A stretch of DNA of 20,519 nt, taken from IMG/VR virus record IMGVR_UViG_3300045910_000106, positions 1 through 20,519 of that record, one strand, 5' to 3'. This stretch comes from a virus. Position numbers and translations under genes: made by a program. This document shows, piece after piece, positions 14,088 to 18,676 of this stretch. Numbering within the stretch: the first letter of the stretch is position 1; every line of letters begins with the position of its first letter. Below the pieces are notes generated by a model that was given only the letters and a program-made list of their open reading frames with translations, ran no database searches and was not told where the DNA came from.

Positions 14088-14157
14088 CACCGCTAGTTCC
14101 AGACGAGATGAGCCAGGTCCCGGGACCGTGGGTCGGTATACCCGCAGGTATACCGAC
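14088..14157. repeat. Convergent intergenic with paired GGTATACC palindromes
   Basis: Between two converging genes stands a perfect 10-bp inverted repeat (14132-14141, GTCGGTATAC, with 14148-14157, GTATACCGAC) with a 6-base spacer. It includes two copies of the 8-bp palindrome GGTATACC (14135-14142 and 14147-14154) centred 12 bp apart. It could be a bidirectional terminator without a T run, or a two-site binding element. I see no other GGTATACC in the window. Confidence 0.6.
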
Positions 14158-14457
14158 TCAGCTCCACTTCGCGACCAACTCCGCGTGCCCGGCCAGCGCC
14201 TCAGTCTTGGTGGTGTACCGCCGCACGTCGAGTTCTGGCCCGACCCCGACCTCGGTCCGGGATGCGAACACCATCGTCTCGAAGATCAGCGGCGCGTCAT
14301 ATCGGCCCCAGCTGTGGTCGATCCCCAGCCACACCGTGGACACGAGGATGCCTTCGCGCACGGTCTCCTGCGCCAGCAGGCGGTCGCTCTCGAACCGCGC
14401 GAGCCACTCCAGCCGGTCGATGGGCTCCCCGTCCATCCCGTAGTACGGCAGGCTCAC
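14158..14457 (-). CDS. Conserved small actinobacterial phage/prophage protein, function unknown
   Basis: This 99-residue protein starts at GTG 14457, overlapping the upstream minus-strand stop as GTGA. The sequence follows a pattern I associate with a widespread actinobacterial family: YYGMDGEPIDRLEWLARFE, then REGILVSTVWLGIDHSWG, and PLIFETMVFASRT with a C-terminal YTTKTEALAGHAELVAKW. The predicted fold is a small alpha/beta domain with no membrane segment. The function of the family is unknown to me. It is the second gene of a two-gene minus-strand unit lying between the two integrases, and it converges on the first integrase. Confidence 0.82.
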   Translation of the reverse strand: MSLPYYGMDGEPIDRLEWLARFESDRLLAQETVREGILVSTVWLGIDHSWGRYDAPLIFETMVFASRTEVGVGPELDVRRYTTKTEALAGHAELVAKWS

Positions 14458-14684
14458 GGCCCGGCCGCCCGCCGCCGGAGCTCGCACGACGCGCACAGCG
14501 GCGACCCCGTCGGCCCGTAGCGCACCGTCGTCCGCCTGCACGACTGGCAGGGCCCGACTTCCACCATCACGGCACCCACCGCCAGAAGGTCCCCGGCCGG
14601 CCAGTCCTGGGGGGATGGACGGCGGCCGGCGCGGGGAGTCTGTGCGGCCCGCACGATGTGGGCCCGGTCGGACCCGTGCCCCAC
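14454..14684 (-). CDS. Small zinc-ribbon protein
   Basis: This 76-residue protein starts at GTG 14684; a GTG-ATG pair further in (before VEVGPCQSC) is a possible later start giving about 36 residues. The C-terminal half is a four-cysteine zinc ribbon, CQSC...CASC, in the order CxxC - 13 residues - CxxC. The N-terminal half is basic and rich in R and P, and it may not be translated if the later start is used. It is divergent from the second integrase, whose start is 84 bases away, so a shared promoter region is likely. Possible roles include DNA binding or an excision factor. No family is recognised. Confidence 0.6.
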   Translation of the reverse strand: MGHGSDRAHIVRAAQTPRAGRRPSPQDWPAGDLLAVGAVMVEVGPCQSCRRTTVRYGPTGSPLCASCELRRRAAGP

Positions 14685-14767
14685 GATTGATGGCGGGCCG
14701 GCCGGGAGCGGGAACTCCAGACCGGCCCTGACCCACCAATCCGATCAGTGCGGAAAGGGGGGCTGAC
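14685..14767. promoter_or_regulatory. Divergent intergenic region between the zinc-ribbon gene and the second integrase
   Basis: These 83 bases should contain promoters for both directions. A 7-bp inverted repeat (GGGCCGG at 14695-14701 with CCGGCCC at 14722-14728) is present. An A/G-rich GGAAAGGGGGG tract (14752-14762) is the integrase ribosome site. No clear -10 or -35 pair is seen. Confidence 0.4.
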
Positions 14768-15883
14768 GTGAGTCTGCCCGAAACCGATACCAGGATCATC
14801 GCCGGGTGGCTGCTGTCGCACCGCGGCGCCAAACCCGCCACCCTCGCCAATTACGGCAAGACCGCGCGGCTGGCGTGCGAGCACGGACTCGAACTGCTGA
14901 CCAGCACCGCGCGGGAAGTGGCCTGCGTCCTGGACGCCACGTGGCGCACCGACGCCGGCCGCGGCGCCGCGGGCCGGGTGCTGCGCCGCCTGTTCGCGTG
15001 GATGGTCTCCACCGGGCTGCGCGAGGACAACCCCGCACCCACCCGCACCGGCCGCGCCGGCTACGGCCCGATCCGCGACGAGCACGTCCCCGGGCCGTGG
15101 GCCCGGCCGCTGGCGGACTGGTACGCGTGGATGGTCGCCGCCGGTCGCGCCGCCGGCACCATCGAGTCCCGCCGCCGGTCCCTGACCGCGTTCGCCCGAG
15201 CCAACCCCGGCGGGCCCGCCGGTCTGGGACCGCAGCATGTCGTGGACTGGTTCGCCGCCCACCCGCGCTGGAAGCCGGCCACCCGCCGCCGGGAGCTGTG
15301 CGCGCTGGCCGCGTTCTGGGCGTGGGCGATCCAGTTCGGACGGGTCGAGAACGACCCCACCGGGGCGCTGGGCACCATCCGCGTCCCCAAGGGTGTGCCC
15401 CGCCCGATCGGCGACGCCCTGTTCGCGCAGGCCCTGGCCCGCGCCCAGGGGCCCGACCGGCTGATGCTGCTGCTCGCCGCGCACTCGGGGCTGCGCCGCG
15501 CCGAGATCGCCGCGGTCCGCCGCGAGGACGTCACCGACCACGGACTGGTCGTGACCGGCAAGGGCGGCCGCACCCGGCTCATCCCCCTCACCGGTCGGCT
15601 GCGCCGCGAGCTGCTCGACCGGCCGGACGGCTGGATCTTCCCCGGCCGCAGCGGCGGGCACCTGCGGCCCTGCACGGTCGGCGCGCACCTGACCGCGCTG
15701 ATGGACGGGAAGGGCACCGCGCACCAGTTGCGGCACAGGTTCGCGACCAAGGCGTGGGAGGGCACCCGTGATCTGCGGGCCGTGCAGCAGCTCCTGGGCC
15801 ACTCCAGCCCCGCCGTCACCGCGATCTACCTCGGCGTCGCCGACCAGGACCTCGTCCGCGCGGTCGAGGCCGCGGCCGCGTGA
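14768..15883 (+). CDS. int: Tyrosine recombinase (integrase), second copy, with extra N-terminal domain
   Basis: This 371-residue protein starts at GTG 14768 after a GAAAGGGG ribosome site. The catalytic domain (about 205-371) has R243 (SGLRRAE), K265 (TGKGG), H319-x2-R322 (AHQLRHRF), H345 (LLGHSS) and nucleophile Y354. Residues 105-200 form a core-binding domain resembling that of the first integrase. A further N-terminal module, residues 1-95 (LLSHRGAKPATLANYGKTARLA, then LRRLFAWMVSTGLREDNPA), reads like a second SAM-like core-binding domain and may bind arm sites. The C terminus is AVEAAAA, like an ssrA-type degradation end. It is the closer integrase to attP (17262-17296), so it is the more likely phage integrase. 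It probably promotes insertion at a tRNA-Arg gene. Confidence 0.92.
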   Translation: MSLPETDTRIIAGWLLSHRGAKPATLANYGKTARLACEHGLELLTSTAREVACVLDATWRTDAGRGAAGRVLRRLFAWMVSTGLREDNPAPTRTGRAGYGPIRDEHVPGPWARPLADWYAWMVAAGRAAGTIESRRRSLTAFARANPGGPAGLGPQHVVDWFAAHPRWKPATRRRELCALAAFWAWAIQFGRVENDPTGALGTIRVPKGVPRPIGDALFAQALARAQGPDRLMLLLAAHSGLRRAEIAAVRREDVTDHGLVVTGKGGRTRLIPLTGRLRRELLDRPDGWIFPGRSGGHLRPCTVGAHLTALMDGKGTAHQLRHRFATKAWEGTRDLRAVQQLLGHSSPAVTAIYLGVADQDLVRAVEAAAA

Positions 15884-16052
15884 GGACGGGCGCCCCGGGA
15901 CCGCGCGGGGGATCGCGGTCCCGGGGCGGTCCGAGCGCCGGGTCGCCCGAGAGCGAGACGGGCCCCGGCTGCCGGTGATAGCCCCCCATTCCAAGGGAAG
16001 GGCTCCGCGCTCCGCCGGCTGACGCGCCATCACGATCACAAGCCCGGCCTGG
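15884..16052. other. Convergent intergenic region with terminator
   Basis: No gene is seen. This stretch separates the second integrase from the converging five-gene minus-strand operon and contains the strong hairpin at 15891-15928. The rest of the sequence has no clear repeats. Confidence 0.5.
15891..15928. terminator. Perfect 15-bp hairpin, bidirectional terminator
   Basis: Arms 15891-15905 (CGCCCCGGGACCGCG) and 15914-15928 are perfectly complementary, with an 8-base loop. It begins 8 bases after the integrase stop and stands between convergent genes, so it can stop transcription from both sides. No T tract is present. Confidence 0.8.
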
Positions 16053-16409
16053 TCACCGCAGCGACCCCGACGGGACACCGCCGAGGCGGTGGCACGGGCA
16101 TCGGCACAGCACCGTCCCGCACCGGTCGGCGTGGCCCGCCCGGCACCAGACGGGCTGCTCCCGCAGGTCGATCACGTTCGGCAGGGACTCTTGCCACGCC
16201 ACCGCGCACGCGTACCCGCGGAGCATCGCCTCCTCAGCGGAGTCGCCGGGCCGCAGGCACCCGTCGACCAGCACCCCGATCCCCATCAGCAGCCCGCCGA
16301 GCATGCCTGACCGGTCGTCCCCTCCGCCGAGCACCTTCGCCGACCACACCGCCTCGCACAGAAGGTCGATCGCGGCGTCCCGGTCCGTCCTCGTCGCCTC
16401 CACCGTCAC
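16053..16409 (-). CDS. Cysteine-rich protein, last gene of the repressor operon
   Basis: This 118-residue protein starts at GTG 16409, overlapping the previous stop as GTGA. The first 95 residues are helical (DRDAAIDLLCEAVWSAKVLGG, then MLGGLLMGIGVLVDGCL), with a mildly hydrophobic central helix. The C-terminal end, WCRAGHADRCGTVLCRCPCH, has five cysteines and two histidines in a probable zinc knuckle. No family is recognised. It ends the operon that starts with the repressor (17503), and every junction in this operon is a 4-base overlap. Upon integration at attP it would lose the repressor promoter, so it may be needed before or independently of lysogeny. Confidence 0.72.
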   Translation of the reverse strand: MTVEATRTDRDAAIDLLCEAVWSAKVLGGGDDRSGMLGGLLMGIGVLVDGCLRPGDSAEEAMLRGYACAVAWQESLPNVIDLREQPVWCRAGHADRCGTVLCRCPCHRLGGVPSGSLR

Positions 16410-16576
16410 CACCTGTCCACACGCACAGGCTGGCAGCCGCGGGGGCAGGGCACCGGATGCCCGGCCGCCCGGCCGATGCAGAACACGGGCGACTCGCAGT
16501 GCGTGCAGCACGCGAACGCGGGCATCGGCCGCCATCCCGTCCCGGCCATCGGCTGAGCGGCCGCCTGCGCGGTCAC
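16406..16576 (-). CDS. Very small zinc-finger-like protein
   Basis: This 56-residue protein starts at GTG 16576 (GTGA overlap upstream, and another at its own stop). After a short N terminus it has FACCTHCESPVFC, then GHPVPCPRGC, giving a compact six-cysteine ribbon that could hold one or two zinc ions. Proteins this small with such ribbons are common in actinophages and often have no assigned function. Its reality is supported by the paired 4-base overlaps and the conserved-looking cysteine spacing. Confidence 0.68.
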   Translation of the reverse strand: MTAQAAAQPMAGTGWRPMPAFACCTHCESPVFCIGRAAGHPVPCPRGCQPVRVDRW

Positions 16577-16950
16577 TCCCTGTGGTCCGTGAGAGCGTCC
16601 AGCAGCGACTGCTTGCCATTCGTGTCCAGGCGCCAGTACTGCTGCTCCAGCTCCCCGCAGCACAGGGACCGCGCGAGGATCCAGGCGGCCCGCGCGCCGT
16701 TGGACGCCCCCGCCATCGCCTCCGCGAACAGCTCGCCGGTGTCGTCCTCGAAGAAGTCGAGGTATGCCCAGCACGCCTCGTCCCCCCGCCAGGTCACGTT
16801 GATCAGGGGATGCCCGGGCCGCAGCTGCCCAGCATCGCTGAGGAACTGTACGGCGGCCTGGTACGGCAGCAGGCCCGCGGACCAGGCATCGAGCAGCACC
16901 CGCAGCCGCTCCGCGTCCAGGCGACGGCCGATGTGCGCCGCGGTGCTCAT
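16573..16950 (-). CDS. Helical protein of unknown function in the repressor operon
   Basis: This 125-residue protein starts at ATG 16950, which overlaps the preceding stop as ATGA; a longer frame upstream to 17073 is only the shadow of the 93-residue gene. It is mainly helical with helices LDAERLRVLLDAWSAGLLPYQAAVQFL and EDDTGELFAEAMAGASNGARAAWILARSL. A tryptophan-rich middle (VTWRGDEACWAYLDFFEDD) separates them, and a last helix follows (EQQYWRLDTNGKQSLLDAL). No motifs, signal peptide or membrane segment are seen. Third gene of the operon that begins with the repressor. Confidence 0.75.
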   Translation of the reverse strand: MSTAAHIGRRLDAERLRVLLDAWSAGLLPYQAAVQFLSDAGQLRPGHPLINVTWRGDEACWAYLDFFEDDTGELFAEAMAGASNGARAAWILARSLCCGELEQQYWRLDTNGKQSLLDALTDHRE

Positions 16951-17228
16951 GCGGCGGCCATGTCGCGGACCAGGTCGCTGAGAAGCGCCGACAGGCAGCC
17001 GCAGTCCTCGCCCGAGTCGTGGTGCTCCCCGATGCAGCGGTCGTCCGGGCACCCGCACGAGTCCCCGGTCCATACCAGGCGCTTGTTCATGCCGTAGCCC
17101 CAGGAGCGCTCGCCGTCGTGGTGGCGGATGTACGCGGCGATGGTCAACGACTGGCCGGAAGGCAACAGCGTCCCCTTGATCTCCTCCCGCGCGGACTGGT
17201 CCAGGCCGCGGTACACGGGCCCGCTCAT
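16947..17228 (-). CDS. Cysteine-containing small protein directly downstream of the repressor
   Basis: This 93-residue protein starts at ATG 17228, overlapping the repressor stop (17225-17227) as ATGA. A beta-rich first half (YRGLDQSAREEIKGTLLP, then LTIAAYIRHHDGERSWGYG) leads to a cysteine cluster, DSCGCPDDRCIGEHHDSGEDCGC, with five cysteines and two histidines, a likely zinc site. The protein ends DMAAA. Its translation in the phage depends on coupling with the tail end of the long repressor form. Because attP lies in the repressor, integration separates this gene from the repressor promoter. No family is recognised. Confidence 0.75.
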   Translation of the reverse strand: MSGPVYRGLDQSAREEIKGTLLPSGQSLTIAAYIRHHDGERSWGYGMNKRLVWTGDSCGCPDDRCIGEHHDSGEDCGCLSALLSDLVRDMAAA

Positions 17229-17503
17229 GCCGCGGCCTCCGTCTCGGACTCGGAATCAGACCAGAAGGTTAGGGGTTCGAATCCCTTCGGGCGCGCTGGC
17301 CTCAACAGGCCGATATCAACCTTGAAGGCGTCGGCGTAGCGCACCATCGTCTCGAAGTCGGGGAGGTTGTCCCCCCGCAGGTGGCTGCGCACCGTGATAA
17401 CGGGGAGATCCATAATCTCCGCCAACTCTGCTGTCGTCAGGCCTGCCTCGTCGCGAGCGAAACGCATCCGATTCCCAACTGCTTTCTTGAACTCGATGAC
17501 CAT
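17225..17503 (-). CDS. XRE-type phage repressor with attP inside its 3' end
   Basis: This 92-residue protein starts at ATG 17503; TAGAGT at 17510-17515 fits a -10 element placed for a leaderless message. Residues 10-65 hold a Cro/CI-type helix-turn-helix (GLTTAELAEIMDLPVITVRSHL is the core). The C-terminal part ARPKGFEPLTFW (70-81) is encoded by tRNA-Arg-like DNA, and the end is WSDSESETEAAA, resembling an ssrA degradation tail. If the host has the usual T before the shared core, integration turns W81 into a stop and leaves an 80-residue form lacking the tail. In mycobacteriophage BPs such truncation makes the repressor stable and active. It is the first gene of a five-gene operon and divergent from the replication gene. 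Confidence 0.9.
   Translation of the reverse strand: MVIEFKKAVGNRMRFARDEAGLTTAELAEIMDLPVITVRSHLRGDNLPDFETMVRYADAFKVDIGLLRPARPKGFEPLTFWSDSESETEAAA
17262..17296 (+). other. attP core: 35-bp match to the 3' half of tRNA-Arg
   Basis: Reading on + from CAGAAGG (17262-17268), the segment has the tRNA T-arm: stem AGGGG, loop TTCGAAT, stem CCCTT, followed by the acceptor strand CGGGCGC and a discriminator base. Upstream there is no acceptor 5' strand or D-arm, so this is not a whole tRNA gene. It agrees with the 3' half of actinobacterial tRNA-Arg (ACG) as I remember it, the usual kind of attB for tyrosine integrases. It lies inside the repressor coding sequence. Confidence 0.85.
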
Positions 17504-17509
17504 GAGAGC

Positions 17510-17515
17510 ACTCTA
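17510..17515 (-). promoter_or_regulatory. -10 element of the repressor operon (TAGAGT)
   Basis: On the minus strand TAGAGT stands 6 bases before ATG 17503, fitting TAnnnT and a leaderless start. No good -35 is seen; a dyad, CCGACAATCGTCGG, at 17525-17538 lies where a regulator could cover the promoter. Confidence 0.5.
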
Positions 17516-17524
17516 GCAGATGGT

Positions 17525-17538
17525 CCGACAATCGTCGG
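17525..17538. promoter_or_regulatory. Dyad between repressor and rep genes
   Basis: CCGAC-AATC-GTCGG is a 5-bp inverted repeat with a 4-base spacer, centred about 19 bases upstream of the repressor -10. It may be an additional operator, for example for self-regulation. Confidence 0.45.
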
Positions 17539-17543
17539 TTCAT

Positions 17544-17578
17544 CTGGACGTTGGTGGCATCCGATCTGATACTGTCAC
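17544..17578 (+). promoter_or_regulatory. Promoter of the replication gene with overlapping operator
   Basis: CTGGAC (17544-17549) and GATACT (17568-17573) are spaced by 18 bases as -35 and -10. The -10 lies inside CTGATACTGTCAC (17566-17578). Read on the minus strand this is GTGACAGTATCAG, matching the perfect dyad at 18561-18573 in 11 of 13 positions. Repressor binding here would block rep transcription. Confidence 0.6.
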
Positions 17579-17631
17579 GGCCTATGACGCAACGTAGCGG
17601 TGCTGCCCCCCAAGGTGATCGGGAGGACCCC

Positions 17632-18543
17632 GTGGAACCCAGCGAAGTCGAGCCCATGAAGCCTGTGATGTGGAGGAACCTGGCTCTCGACGATGTCCGA
17701 CTGGGGGCCCGCGCCCGCCACATGCTGATGCACATCCAGGAGTTCGCCTGGAAGCACTCCAGGAAGCCGCACTACGGCGGCGGCGATTCGGCTCTCTGGG
17801 TCGCGATCAGGTACGACGACCTCGCCGATGCAGCCGGCGTCTGCCGTGACACGGCGAGACGTGGGATTGCCGACCTCATCGAGGCCGGCTGGCTTGAGAG
17901 GGATCCCCAGTTCCGGGGCGGGTGGCAGCGGCAGAACCACTACCGGTGGAAACGCCCAGATCAGCCGAATCTCGCGGTGCAAATTTCCACGCGATCTGCA
18001 CCGCGATCTGCACCGCGATCTGCACCGCGATCTGCACCGCGATCTGCACCGCGATCTGCACCGCGATCTGCACCGCGATCTGCACCGGCAAGTACTAAAG
18101 AGGAATTAGGAATTAGGAAGGGGGAAAGTCAAGTCAATGTCGGCGCGGAAGTTGAGATGGGCGGAGACCTTGACTTGACCGATTCGACGAGTGAGGCAAG
18201 AGCCTTCCTGATGGCGCTGGGCGCGATGGTGAGGCGCGACCTCGCCCCGAACGACTCGGCCATCAGCGCGGCCAAGCACGCGATCGGTATCGGCTACTCG
18301 GCAAGGACAGCCGTGAAGACCCTGGAGGGGATGGGCCACAACCTCACCAAGGCGAAGAGCGGCGGCATGGTCCTCCGGCTGCTCCGCGAGCTGCCCGCGG
18401 ATCCGGAGCTCGAATGGCGCAGCAAGCTCCCCGTCCAGTGCCCGCACGGCAACGAGGCGGCGAACCTGTGCAAGCCGTGCCGGCTCGACGCCGGCGACCC
18501 GCGCGAGATCGAGCGGGCGATCCGGGAAGGACTGGCATCCTGA
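17632..18543 (+). CDS. Winged-helix replication initiator with internal iteron origin
   Basis: This 303-residue protein starts at GTG 17632, placed five bases after GGAGG. ATG 17584 is an in-frame alternative (319 residues) for a leaderless message. Residues about 14-107 form a winged helix like phage and plasmid initiators (LGARARHMLMHIQEFAWKH, DDLADAAGVCRDTARRGIADLIEAGWL). Residues 121-152 are eight RSAP repeats encoded by 12-bp iterons. The C-terminal domain is helical (ARAFLMALGAMVRR, SARTAVKTLEGMGHNL) and ends with a zinc-like CPHGNEAANLCKPC. This is the plan of lambda O: DNA-binding domain, origin inside the gene, and a C-terminal part that may recruit the host helicase. No helicase, primase or polymerase is encoded here, so host enzymes are needed. 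The name is by analogy. Confidence 0.82.
   Translation: MEPSEVEPMKPVMWRNLALDDVRLGARARHMLMHIQEFAWKHSRKPHYGGGDSALWVAIRYDDLADAAGVCRDTARRGIADLIEAGWLERDPQFRGGWQRQNHYRWKRPDQPNLAVQISTRSAPRSAPRSAPRSAPRSAPRSAPRSAPRSAPASTKEELGIRKGESQVNVGAEVEMGGDLDLTDSTSEARAFLMALGAMVRRDLAPNDSAISAAKHAIGIGYSARTAVKTLEGMGHNLTKAKSGGMVLRLLRELPADPELEWRSKLPVQCPHGNEAANLCKPCRLDAGDPREIERAIREGLAS
17973..18135 (+). other. Probable replication origin: iterons plus AT-rich element
   Basis: An inverted partial iteron (CGCGGTGCA, 17973-17981) and AAATTT precede eight 12-bp iterons (17991-18086). An A-rich stretch at 18087-18135 follows, with the direct repeat GAATTAG twice, the most AT-rich stretch I notice in the window. This is the arrangement of lambda-like origins, with initiator sites next to a melting region inside the initiator gene. 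Confidence 0.75.
17991..18086 (+). repeat. Eight perfect 12-bp direct repeats (iterons)
   Basis: The unit GCGATCTGCACC is repeated eight times without a mismatch or spacer. The 12-bp length keeps the reading frame and codes for RSAP each time. There are no spacers, so this is not a CRISPR array. One repeat per helical turn (about 1.1 turns) suits stacked binding by an initiator. Confidence 0.92.
18128..18179. repeat. 10-bp inverted repeat next to the origin
   Basis: GTCAAGTCAA at 18128-18137 and TTGACTTGAC at 18170-18179 are perfect inverses, 32 bases apart, just after the AT-rich part of the origin. They could bind a dimeric protein or form a stem in the rep mRNA. The role is unknown. Confidence 0.5.
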
Positions 18544-18676
18544 ACGCGACCCCCTGATTAGTGACAGTGTCACCACGCTGTATCGTCAAGGGCGCCAACG
18601 AAAAGCGATCCCCAGGGTTCGGCTCGCATCCAAGCCCCGGGGACCTTGACAAGTCCTCGACGAAGGAGAACATGCC
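18544..18676 (+). promoter_or_regulatory. Promoter and leader of the ParB-like operon
   Basis: The perfect dyad GTGAC-AGT-GTCAC (18561-18573) lies just upstream of TATCGT (18581-18586), a good TAnnnT -10; the -35 is unclear. The leader of about 85 bases can form an imperfect hairpin between TCCCC at about 18611 and GGGGA at about 18649. AAGGAG at 18663-18668 is the ribosome site. The dyad matches the operator at the rep promoter, so the repressor probably controls both transcripts. Confidence 0.6.

Noticed and set aside
16577-17073. Longer upstream extensions of minus-strand frames (start at 17073 for the 125-residue protein, 16774 and 16619 for the later ones)
   Set aside because: The extensions read as shadows of neighbouring genes, while ATGA or GTGA overlaps give precise starts.
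17262-17296. A tRNA gene
   Set aside because: Only the variable loop, T-arm and acceptor 3' strand are present. The upstream sequence has no matching acceptor 5' strand, D-arm or anticodon arm, so it is an attachment core, not a tRNA.
17991-18086. CRISPR array
   Set aside because: The 12-bp units are contiguous without spacers and lie in frame in a coding region, which fits iterons.
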